From JBKHDT01 sp049974825 (GTDB taxonomy: Bacteria > Pseudomonadota > Gammaproteobacteria > Halothiobacillales > Halothiobacillaceae), in assembly GCA_049974825.1 (NCBI GenBank), contig JBNGDJ010000052.1, positions 1 through 15,847 of the forward strand: DNA of 15,847 nt, given 5' to 3'. Below are positions 6,668 to 13,844 of this stretch, piece after piece. The notes under the pieces were generated by a model. That model was not told where the DNA came from. It did no database searches and was given only the letters and a program-made list of their open reading frames with translations. Position 1 is the stretch's first letter, and each line of letters starts with the position of its first letter. The position numbers and the translations under genes were made by a program.

Positions 6668-6737
6668 TTCCCGATGGGCGGACCCACGGAAAACCGGCGG
6701 ACAGAATCATGAAGCAGCTGCCCGAGGAGACGAGGCC

Positions 6738-7952
6738 ATGAGCGAAACGCAGGGATTCCCAAGACCCGTGCTGGCAATCAATGCCGGCTCGTCGTCCCTG
6801 AAGGTGCGCGCCTTCGGCCCGGGGCAGCAGGATCACGACCTGCTGGTCGAGCGCATCGGAGAGGACGCCGGTGCCTTGCTCAAGCTGAACGGTCGCGTCA
6901 TTCCCGGTGGCCCGCTGACAGATCATGACGAGGCACTGACCCGCGTGCTGGAAATCCTTCTGGATGAACAGTGGCTTGACCCGGCCAACCCACCGGCCGT
7001 GGTCGGGCACCGGGTCGTTCACGGGGGCGACAACTTCACCAACGCAACCCGGATCGACGCACAAAACCTGCCCAGGCTTCGGGAACTCTCCGGGCTCGCA
7101 CCGCTGCACAACCCCGTTGCCGTCGGCTGCATCGAACATCTCCGGGCCGCGCTGCCCGAGGTCCCGCAGGTCGCCGTTTTCGACACGGCCTTCCACGGCA
7201 ACCTTCCGCCCGCCGCGCGTTACTACGCCCTGCCGGCCGATCTCTGCAGGCAACATGGCATCCGGCGCTATGGCTTTCACGGCATTTCCGTCAGCGCAAT
7301 CACCCGGATGGTGGCGGAGCACCTGCAGCGGCCAGCTTCCGAATTGAACCTGATCGTCGCCCACCTTGGCAGCGGCGCCAGCATGACCGCCGTGCGCGCA
7401 GGACGCAGCGTGGAAACCTCCATGGGCTTCACGCCGCTGGAAGGCTTGGTCATGGGCAGCCGCTGCGGGGACATCGACCCGGCCATTCTGACCTATCTTC
7501 AGACCAAGGCAGGGCTTGAGCCCGCGCAGCTGGACGAGCTGCTGAACCATCAAAGTGGCCTGCGCGGCGTCTGCGGGGACAATGATCTGCGGACGATCCA
7601 CCAGCGCGCCGATGCCGGTGACGAGTCCGCCCGCCTGGCGCTGGAGCTGTTCGTGCACCGGATTCGCAAATATCTCGGCGCCTACACGGCCGTGCTCGGG
7701 CGGGTAGACGTACTGGCTTTCACGGCCGGAATCGGCGAACACGACGCCCGCATCCGCGCGGCGGTCTGTGCAGACCTGGACGGTCTGGGCTATGTTGTCG
7801 ACGAGCAGGCCAACCAATCACCGGAAATACGGGGCGGGGCGATCCATGACAGCCGCAGTCGCACGCGGATTCTTGTCATCCCGGCTGACGAGGAGCACGA
7901 GATCGCCCGACAGGCACTGGAAACGATTCGAAGCGAGGGAGAAACCACATGA
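6738..7952 (+). CDS. ackA: Acetate kinase
   Basis: A 404-residue acetate/propionate kinase of the ASKHA fold, which interconverts acetyl-phosphate plus ADP with acetate plus ATP. The first signature LAINAGSSSLKV (12-23) is intact. Active-site motifs are GHRVVHGG (90-97, Arg92), PLHNP (122-126), VFDTAFH (147-153, Asp149), RYGFHG (177-182, His181), HLGSGAS (209-215), SMGFTPLEGLVMGSRCGDIDP (228-248, Arg242) and AGIGEH (330-335). The ribosome site AGGAG lies 8 bases before the ATG. The stop overlaps the xfp start in ATGA. With no pta beside it and phosphoketolase coupled to it, its likely role is to draw ATP from phosphoketolase-made acetyl-phosphate, rather than the Pta-AckA overflow route. The direction in vivo cannot be read from sequence. 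Confidence 0.96.
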   Translation: MSETQGFPRPVLAINAGSSSLKVRAFGPGQQDHDLLVERIGEDAGALLKLNGRVIPGGPLTDHDEALTRVLEILLDEQWLDPANPPAVVGHRVVHGGDNFTNATRIDAQNLPRLRELSGLAPLHNPVAVGCIEHLRAALPEVPQVAVFDTAFHGNLPPAARYYALPADLCRQHGIRRYGFHGISVSAITRMVAEHLQRPASELNLIVAHLGSGASMTAVRAGRSVETSMGFTPLEGLVMGSRCGDIDPAILTYLQTKAGLEPAQLDELLNHQSGLRGVCGDNDLRTIHQRADAGDESARLALELFVHRIRKYLGAYTAVLGRVDVLAFTAGIGEHDARIRAAVCADLDGLGYVVDEQANQSPEIRGGAIHDSRSRTRILVIPADEEHEIARQALETIRSEGETT

Positions 7953-10339
7953 GCAAGAAACACGAAGCCAGCCCGACGGCATTGCCGGAAGACGAGCTGC
8001 AACGCATGGACGCCTGGTGGCGCGCCGCCAACTACCTGTCGGTGGGCCAGATCTACCTGATGGACAACCCGCTGCTAGCCCAGCCGCTCGCGCCCGAGCA
8101 CATCAAGCCGCGGCTGCTCGGACACTGGGGCACCACGCCCGGGCTGAACTTCATTTACGTGCACATGAACCGGCTGATCCGCGAGCGTGACCTGAACGCC
8201 ATCTATATTGCCGGACCCGGCCACGGAGGACCGGGCCTGGTTGCGAACACCTGGCTGGAAGGCACCTACAGCGAGACCTACCCGGACATCTCCCGCGATG
8301 CCTCGGGCATGAAGCGGCTGTTCAAGCAGTTTTCATTCCCCGGCGGCATTCCCAGCCACGTGGCACCCGAGACGCCCGGCTCCATCCACGAGGGCGGCGA
8401 ACTGGGCTATGCCCTCTCTCACGCCTTCGGGGCGGCCTTCGACAACCCCGACCTGGTGGTTTGCACCGTGGTGGGTGACGGCGAGGCCGAAACCGGCCCG
8501 CTGGCCACGGCATGGCACTCCAACAAGTTTCTCAACCCGGCCACCGACGGGGCCGTCCTGCCGATCCTGCACCTGAACGGCTACAAGATCGCCAACCCAA
8601 CCGTGCTTGCGCGCATCGGGCAGGACGAGCTGGAATCGCTGATGCGCGGTTACGGCTACGAGCCGTACACCGTCGAGGGCTCCGACCCGGCCGAGATGCA
8701 CCGCAAGATGGCCGAGACCATGGACCGTGCGCTCGACGAAATCGCCGCGATCCAGTTCCGCGCCCGCGAGGAAGGCGAGAACAGCCGCCCGCGCTGGCCG
8801 ATGATTATCCTGCGCACGCCCAAGGGCTGGACCGGCCCCAAGGAAGTGGACGGCAAGAAGACCGAAGACTTCTGGCGCTCCCACCAGGTGCCGTTTTCCG
8901 CGGTTCGAGACAAGCCCGAGCACATGCGCATGCTTGAGGAGTGGCTGCGCAGTTACCGCCCCGAGGAGCTGTTCGACGAACAGGGCGGCCTGCGCCCGGA
9001 AATTGCCGAAATCGCGCCGCAGGGCAATCGCCGGATGTCCGCCAACCCCCATGCCAACGGGGGCCTGCTGCTCAAGCCCTTGCGCATGCCCGACTTCCGG
9101 GACTACGCGGTGGACGTCGACAAGCCGGGCACCCGCATTGCCGAGGCGACCCGACATCTGGGTTACTTCCTGCGGGATGTCATGCGCCGGAACATGGACA
9201 GCCGCAATTTCCGTGTCTTCGGGCCGGACGAAACCGCCTCCAACCGAATCGACGCGGTTTTCGAGGTCAGCAAGCGGACCTGGAACGCCGAAATCCGCGA
9301 CTACGACGACAATCTCGCGGTCGACGGTCGCGTGATGGAGATCCTCTCCGAGCATACCTGCCAGGGCTGGCTTGAGGGCTACTTGCTGACCGGCCGGCAC
9401 GGATTCTTCTCCTGCTACGAGGCCTTCATCCACATCATCGACTCGATGTTCAACCAGCATGCCAAGTGGCTGAAGACCACCCAGGAAATCCCCTGGCGCT
9501 CACCGATCGCCTCGCTGACCTACCTGCTGACCAGTCATGTCTGGCGCCAGGACCACAATGGCTTCTCGCACCAGGACCCGGGATTCATCGATCACGTGAT
9601 CAACAAGAAGGCCGACGTCATCCGCGTGTACCTGCCGCCTGATGCCAACACCCTGCTTTCGGTCGGCGATCACTGCCTGCGTTCGCGCAACTACATCAAC
9701 GTGATCGTCGCGGGCAAGCAGCCGGCCCTGCAGTACCTCGACATGGATGCGGCGGTGAAGCACTGCACGGCCGGGGCCAGCATCTGGGGCTGGGCCAGCA
9801 ACGACCAGGGCAGCGAGCCGGACGTCGTCATGGCCTGCGCCGGCGACGTGCCCACCATGGAAACCCTGGCGGCGGTCGACCTGCTGCGCCAGCACCTGCC
9901 GGAAATCAAGATCCGGGTGGTCAACGTGGTGAACCTGATGAAGCTGCAGCCCAACAGCGAACACCCGCACGGCATGACCGACCGCGAGTTCGACACGCTG
10001 TTCACCCGGGACAAGCCGATCATCTTCGCCTACCACGGCTATCCCTGGCTCATCCACCGACTGACCTACCGGCGGACCAACCACCACAACCTGCATGTGC
10101 GGGGCTACAAGGAAGAGGGCACCACGTCCACGCCTTTCGACATGGTGGTGATGAACGACCTGGACCGCTACCACCTGGTCATGGACGTGGTCGACCGCCT
10201 GCCGCAGCTTGGGGCGAAGGCGGCCTATCTCAAGCAGATGCTGGCCGAGAAGCTCGTCGACCACAAGGAATACATCCGCAAGTACGGCGAGGACATGCCG
10301 GAGGTGCGCGACTGGTACTGGCCCTATACCACCGGCTGA
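7949..10339 (+). CDS. xfp: Phosphoketolase (Xfp/Xpk family)
   Basis: A 796-residue thiamine-diphosphate enzyme that cleaves xylulose-5-phosphate, and in many members fructose-6-phosphate, with phosphate to acetyl-phosphate plus glyceraldehyde-3-P or erythrose-4-P. Family motifs are GHWGTTPGLNFIY (58-70), AGPGHGGPG (88-96), SFPGGIPSHVAPETPGSIHEGGELGYALSHAFGAA in two adjacent parts from residue 129, and the cofactor-binding GDGEAETGP (176-184) with the downstream Asn segment. Length is normal for the family. Translation is coupled to ackA by a 4-bp overlap, with a GAGGGAG ribosome site inside ackA. A strong terminator follows. The sequence alone does not fix substrate preference between the two sugar phosphates. 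Confidence 0.96.
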   Translation: MSKKHEASPTALPEDELQRMDAWWRAANYLSVGQIYLMDNPLLAQPLAPEHIKPRLLGHWGTTPGLNFIYVHMNRLIRERDLNAIYIAGPGHGGPGLVANTWLEGTYSETYPDISRDASGMKRLFKQFSFPGGIPSHVAPETPGSIHEGGELGYALSHAFGAAFDNPDLVVCTVVGDGEAETGPLATAWHSNKFLNPATDGAVLPILHLNGYKIANPTVLARIGQDELESLMRGYGYEPYTVEGSDPAEMHRKMAETMDRALDEIAAIQFRAREEGENSRPRWPMIILRTPKGWTGPKEVDGKKTEDFWRSHQVPFSAVRDKPEHMRMLEEWLRSYRPEELFDEQGGLRPEIAEIAPQGNRRMSANPHANGGLLLKPLRMPDFRDYAVDVDKPGTRIAEATRHLGYFLRDVMRRNMDSRNFRVFGPDETASNRIDAVFEVSKRTWNAEIRDYDDNLAVDGRVMEILSEHTCQGWLEGYLLTGRHGFFSCYEAFIHIIDSMFNQHAKWLKTTQEIPWRSPIASLTYLLTSHVWRQDHNGFSHQDPGFIDHVINKKADVIRVYLPPDANTLLSVGDHCLRSRNYINVIVAGKQPALQYLDMDAAVKHCTAGASIWGWASNDQGSEPDVVMACAGDVPTMETLAAVDLLRQHLPEIKIRVVNVVNLMKLQPNSEHPHGMTDREFDTLFTRDKPIIFAYHGYPWLIHRLTYRRTNHHNLHVRGYKEEGTTSTPFDMVVMNDLDRYHLVMDVVDRLPQLGAKAAYLKQMLAEKLVDHKEYIRKYGEDMPEVRDWYWPYTTG

Positions 10340-10354
10340 ATCAGCGGGTACCCG

Positions 10355-10374
10355 GCCGGCCGACAGGGGCCGGC
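10355..10374 (+). other. Hairpin just after the xfp stop
   Basis: Seven-base arms GCCGGCC and GGCCGGC flank the loop GACAGG, 15 bases past the xfp stop. It has no T-run. It may act with the terminator at 10411 or protect the 3' end. Confidence 0.35.
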
Positions 10375-10410
10375 ACGGGCAATGACAGCCTGAGCGCTGT
10401 ACGATGCCAA

Positions 10411-10448
10411 AGGCCGTCGCGGGTTGCCGCGACGGCCTCTTTGCTTTT
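10411..10448 (+). terminator. Intrinsic terminator of ackA-xfp
   Basis: A perfect 12-bp stem has arms at 10411-10422 and 10427-10438 (AGGCCGTCGCGG / CCGCGACGGCCT) and a GTTG loop. It is followed by the T-rich tail CTCTTTGCTTTTC. It lies 70 bases after the xfp stop, between convergent genes. On the minus strand the tail is weaker (CCTTTGG), so it may also end the ubi-channel operon less efficiently. Confidence 0.8.
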
Positions 10449-10489
10449 CAGGAAAACTCTGCACCAAATCCATCCAAGGATGTGCATAG
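10449..10489 (+). repeat. Palindromic REP-like repeat, copy C
   Basis: CAGGAAAACTCTGCACC then AAATCCATCC matches copy A (GAGGAAACTCTGCAC then AAATCCATCC) over about 25 bases with small indels. The second arm is decayed to AAGGATGTGCA, leaving only partial pairing. It lies between the xfp terminator and the stop of the convergent channel gene, a typical place for extragenic palindromes. Confidence 0.55.
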
Positions 10490-10523
10490 CAGGCGCAACA
10501 TCGGGAAGGCAGTCCTGCCGCGG

Positions 10524-11366
10524 TCAATAGTGGTAACGCCCGCGTCGGCCCTTCTCGATCCGTTCCAGGCGCTTCTCTATCTCGTCCAACCGCTCATGAA
10601 GCCGGTTCAGCGACTTTTCCATGCGTGAGTCGGCGGCCATGTCGACCTCGGTGATCCTGTCGACCCGCAAACCGACCAGGAAAGCCGCGATGGCGGCGCT
10701 CATCATGGCCATCAAGGTCACGCCGAAAAGGATCAGCCCCACGGCGAAGGCCCGGTCATTCTCGGTGACCGGGACCAGGTCGCCATAACCCACGGTGGCC
10801 ATGGTCACCAACGCCCACCAGGCCGCTGCCCAGAAATCGTCGAAGGTTTCCGGCTCGATATGCGGCATCAGCGCACCAGTGATCATCACCACCAGCAGGG
10901 TCAGAAAGAAGACCGCCACCAGCGAGTGCCGGGAAAGCTCAAGAAAATAGCGCCGGCCGACCCGCACCATCATGCCGATGATAATCAGCACCCGCAGCAA
11001 GCGCAGGGCCAGCACGAAGGCCCCTTGTCCCAGCAGGATCAGCGGCAGGCCGACGGTCACGATCAGGACATTGAGCCAGTTGGCGCGCAGGTAGTCCCGC
11101 TTCCGTTCGACCAGCGCCAGCAGAACGACCTGCTCCAGCAGGAACAGGGCCCAGATTCCCTGATCGATATGCGTTGCCAGCCCCGCATCGATCAGGTCAT
11201 GGCCTTCCAGGTACCACTGAACCGGCAACCAGAAGACCAGCATCATGATCGGGATCTCGAACAGGCTGGCCGCCATGCGGGCCCGTGCGTTTTCCCAGCG
11301 CGGCACACCGGCGAACCCGAGGGCCTGACCGAACGCGTAATAGCGGTGACGTCGCCGCTCCCTCAA
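10524..11366 (-). CDS. Six-helix voltage-gated-type potassium channel protein
   Basis: A 280-residue inner-membrane protein with six predicted helices: about 33-53, 71-87, 97-113, 116-133, 149-167 and 206-231. The fourth carries spaced arginines (122, 125, 135, 138, 139), as in a voltage sensor. Between helices 5 and 6 lies a pore loop with the potassium selectivity filter TMATVGYGD (188-196). The C-terminus is a short amphipathic coiled coil (MEKSLNRLHERLDEIEKRLERIEK, 249-272 in total), probably for tetramerisation. No RCK/TrkA nucleotide-binding domain is present. The start is a TTG overlapping the stop of the upstream hydroxylase (TTGA), with GGGGAG 7 bases before it, so translation is coupled to the ubi operon. 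The ion is inferred from the filter; physiological role unknown. Confidence 0.85.
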   Translation of the reverse strand: MRERRRHRYYAFGQALGFAGVPRWENARARMAASLFEIPIMMLVFWLPVQWYLEGHDLIDAGLATHIDQGIWALFLLEQVVLLALVERKRDYLRANWLNVLIVTVGLPLILLGQGAFVLALRLLRVLIIIGMMVRVGRRYFLELSRHSLVAVFFLTLLVVMITGALMPHIEPETFDDFWAAAWWALVTMATVGYGDLVPVTENDRAFAVGLILFGVTLMAMMSAAIAAFLVGLRVDRITEVDMAADSRMEKSLNRLHERLDEIEKRLERIEKGRRGRYHY

Positions 11367-12583
11367 GCCCTGGCTCCCCGGCTGGATACCGGCAGCGAAC
11401 GCCGACGTCCGCTGGCCAGCCGCTCCACGGTCTGCCGAAGCGGGGGCAGCCGGTCAACCAGGTCCAAGCCCAGGTTGCGCGCCAGGCGCAGCGGCCACTC
11501 CTGCGGGCGGAAGCCGCGATGGAACAGATCCATGGCAGTCTGCACGGCCAGATTGTCGCCCTTGCGGGCCCGCTCGTAGCGACGCAGAACCCGCAGGGCG
11601 CCGATGTCCTCGCCCCGCTCCGCCGCGCCGCGAATCACCGCGCCCAGCGCCGCTGCGTCCATGAACCCGAGATTGACTCCCTGTCCGGCCAGCGGATGAA
11701 TCGTGTGGGCCGCATCACCGGCCAGGGCAATCCTCGGCTGGACGTAGTCGTGGGCATGCATGCGCCGGATCGAGAAGCTGCCCCGCGCCGCGATGTCCTC
11801 AACCCGCCCCAGCTCGGGGGGAAACTGCTGGTGCAGCGCATCAAGCAATGCCCCATCGGGCATACTGAGCATCCGGGCCACGGCATGCGGATCGTGGTAC
11901 CAGACCAGCGAGGCATGTGGTCCCGGCAGGGGCAGGAAGGCTTCCGGCCCCGTCGGGGTGAAGCGCTGCCAGGTGATGTCCTGCTGCGGGTATTCGGTCC
12001 GGACCGACAACACCAGCGCGTGCTGGTCGTAGTCCCAAGCAGTATCCCCGATTTGCGCCTGACGCCGGACCCAGGAATTGGCCCCGTCGGCCCCGACCAG
12101 CAATCGGCCGCGCAGCCGGGTACCGTTCGCCAACGAAAGGGTGACGCCCGCATCATCCACCAGCAGGTCGTCCGCTGCGCTCCCCAGATGCAGCCGCAGG
12201 TTGTCTGCCGCCGTCGCCTGCTGCCAGATGGCCAGCCGGATCAGCCGGTTTTCGGCGATGTAGCCGAGCACGGGCTCACCGATATCCGCCGCGTCAAAGC
12301 GTGTCTGGCCATGACCGGCACGATCCCAGACACGCATCCGGCGATAGGGACACAGGCGCATGGCGGCCAGCCGGGGCCAGGCACCGATAGCATCCAGGAA
12401 CCCCCGGGATGCCGGGCTGACCGCCGAAACACGCAGATCATGCGGTTGCGCCGGATCGTAAGGGGCCGGCTCGTCCCGCTCCACCACGGCCACTTCCAGC
12501 CCGGCCGCGACCAGTTCTGCCGCCAGGGACATGCCCACCATGCCCCCGCCCACCACGATCACATCCACCTGCTCGCTCGTCAT
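11363..12583 (-). CDS. UbiI/UbiF-type FAD-dependent ubiquinone biosynthesis hydroxylase
   Basis: A 406-residue flavoprotein monooxygenase of the UbiH/UbiF/VisC/COQ6 family. It has the Rossmann motif VVGGGMVG (10-17), GADGANSWVR (164-173) and the FAD motif GDAAHTIHPLAGQGVNLG (289-306). Some stretches recall E. coli UbiF: CPYRRMRVWD, TWQRFTPTGPEAFLPL (204-219), SLVWYHDP and MDLFHRGF. Others recall UbiI (C5 hydroxylase): WDYDQHALVLSVRTE, NLGFMDAA and LRRYERARK. The hydroxylated ring position is therefore left open; in this gene order UbiI is the usual occupant. The ATG at 12583 has GGGAG 7 bases upstream. The ATG at 12589 overlaps the ubiH stop as ATGA and is an alternative. The gene is coupled to ubiH before it and to the channel gene after it. 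Confidence 0.92.
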   Translation of the reverse strand: MTSEQVDVIVVGGGMVGMSLAAELVAAGLEVAVVERDEPAPYDPAQPHDLRVSAVSPASRGFLDAIGAWPRLAAMRLCPYRRMRVWDRAGHGQTRFDAADIGEPVLGYIAENRLIRLAIWQQATAADNLRLHLGSAADDLLVDDAGVTLSLANGTRLRGRLLVGADGANSWVRRQAQIGDTAWDYDQHALVLSVRTEYPQQDITWQRFTPTGPEAFLPLPGPHASLVWYHDPHAVARMLSMPDGALLDALHQQFPPELGRVEDIAARGSFSIRRMHAHDYVQPRIALAGDAAHTIHPLAGQGVNLGFMDAAALGAVIRGAAERGEDIGALRVLRRYERARKGDNLAVQTAMDLFHRGFRPQEWPLRLARNLGLDLVDRLPPLRQTVERLASGRRRSLPVSSRGARA

Positions 12584-12585
12584 GC

Positions 12586-13791
12586 TCATACTCCCATGGT
12601 GAGGCGGGCCAGTGTCCGCTTGAGCGGCGGGCACTTGTCCAGGAAGGTCAGGCCCGCGCCCCGCAGCGGGCCGGCAAGACGATCAACCAGGGCCGACCGG
12701 TTCGAGAAGCCGCCGACCAGCCCGTCGGTCAGGCCCACCGTTCGGCGATGGTCGCGCAGGCGGTCCGCCGCCCAGCGCGCCAGCGGCTCCGGAGCGCCGG
12801 GGTCGCCATGACGCCGCGCCGGATCCACCGCATCTCGGGCCGGACGCAGAGCATCGACCAGGTGACGGACATCACGCAGGCAGAGATTGAAGCCCTGTCC
12901 CGCCACCGGATGCAGACCATGCGCGGCATTGCCGAGCACGGTCACGCGGCCGGAAACCAGCGACTCGGCCTGGCTCAGAACCAGCGGATAGACTGCCCGA
13001 CCCGGAAGCGCCCGCAGCCGTCCCAGTCGCTGGCCGAATCGTCGGTTCAGTCGCTCGGCAAAAGCCTCGTCGTCCAGGGCGCACCAGTCCTCGGAATCCT
13101 CGCGCCAGAGCGTGACCACCCCCGAGCAGAGTCCATCGACCATCGGAAGCACCGCCAGCGGGCCACTGTCGGTGAAATGCTCAAAGGCGATGCCCCGGTG
13201 TGACCGCTCGGGCCGCAGGCGGACAATCAGGGCATCCTGCCCGTAATCCCGACTGCGCACGGCAATCCCCGCGGCCTCGCGCACGCTGCTGCGCACGCCA
13301 TCCGCCGCGACCAGCAGCCGCGCCTCAAGAGATCGCGTACCCGTCTCGGTGCTGATGGTGGCCGTGACCTGCTCATCGGTCTGAACCAGCGAGACAAAAC
13401 GCGCCGGCTCGATCCGGCGCACAGCCTGGCAGCTCGGCGCGGCCTCCAGGGCAAGGCGCAAGGACTGGTTGCACACCACCCGTCCCAGCGCCGCCACCCC
13501 CATTTCGTCGGCCTCGATGCGGGTAAGTCCCAGGTGCCCACGCTGGGAAACCCGCACTTCACGGATCGGCTGGGCCCGGCCCTTCAATGCCGCCGTGACC
13601 AGCCCCAGACCGTCGAGATAACGCCAGGACCCCTCGGACAGCGCCGTGACCCGCTCGTCAAAGCTCGGGTTCTCGGCCGGCGGCGTGGCTTCGACGATCG
13701 CCACCTGCCAGCCCTCCAGCACCAGCGCATGCGCCAGCACACTACCAACCATGCCACCGCCGACGATCACAATGTCGAATTTTTCCGCCAT
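12586..13791 (-). CDS. ubiH: 2-octaprenyl-6-methoxyphenol hydroxylase UbiH
   Basis: A 401-residue FAD monooxygenase that adds the C1 hydroxyl of the ubiquinone ring during aerobic synthesis, in the cytosolic Ubi complex. Motifs are the dinucleotide fold IVIVGGGMVGS (7-17), VAADGVRSSVR (161-171) and the UbiH-style GNAAHGLHPVAGQGFNL (287-303). In this last motif Asn takes the place of the more usual Asp of GDAAH, as in E. coli UbiH. The ATG at 13791 has GGGAG 8 bases upstream. It follows pepP by 53 bases and overlaps the next hydroxylase gene. The gene order ygfB-pepP-ubiH-ubiI is that of E. coli, which strengthens the assignment over other hydroxylases of the family. Confidence 0.92.
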   Translation of the reverse strand: MAEKFDIVIVGGGMVGSVLAHALVLEGWQVAIVEATPPAENPSFDERVTALSEGSWRYLDGLGLVTAALKGRAQPIREVRVSQRGHLGLTRIEADEMGVAALGRVVCNQSLRLALEAAPSCQAVRRIEPARFVSLVQTDEQVTATISTETGTRSLEARLLVAADGVRSSVREAAGIAVRSRDYGQDALIVRLRPERSHRGIAFEHFTDSGPLAVLPMVDGLCSGVVTLWREDSEDWCALDDEAFAERLNRRFGQRLGRLRALPGRAVYPLVLSQAESLVSGRVTVLGNAAHGLHPVAGQGFNLCLRDVRHLVDALRPARDAVDPARRHGDPGAPEPLARWAADRLRDHRRTVGLTDGLVGGFSNRSALVDRLAGPLRGAGLTFLDKCPPLKRTLARLTMGV

Positions 13792-13844
13792 GATTCCCGC
13801 TCCCGCAAATCACCCGGCGCAGCTCTTGCAACGCCCGCGCCCGG

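Larger units (their letters stand above)
6279..6737 (+). other. fabH-ackA gap: hairpins and repeats, no gene seen
   Basis: No credible coding sequence is present in these 459 bases. Visible are a pyrimidine-rich stretch near 6345-6366, a small hairpin near 6398-6415, REP-like copy D (6479-6515), inverted repeats at 6541-6562 (AGCCAG / CTGGCT) and 6593-6610 (CAATGGC / GCCATTG), a run of seven G at 6617-6623, and a candidate extended -10 promoter before ackA. The cluster of hairpins probably includes the end of the plsX-fabH transcript. Confidence 0.5.

Noticed and set aside
7257..7386. AckA variants HLGSGAS and YGFHGIS in place of HLGNG and YGFHGTSH
   Set aside because: Considered as a sign of lost activity, but similar substitutions occur in many proteobacterial acetate kinases from memory, and the key Arg, Asp and first His residues are present.
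6567..7817. Minus-strand open frame of 416 codons opposite ackA
   Set aside because: Low-complexity composition and no recognisable family, while the plus strand carries all acetate kinase motifs.
8333..9460. Minus-strand open frame of 375 codons opposite xfp
   Set aside because: Val/Gly/His-rich shadow frame without motifs; the plus-strand phosphoketolase is unbroken here.
11285..12811. Plus-strand open frame of 508 codons opposite the hydroxylase and channel genes
   Set aside because: Longer than the gene it opposes, but rich in Gln, Arg, Pro and His with no domain or motif. It is a GC-driven shadow of the clearly homologous minus-strand proteins.
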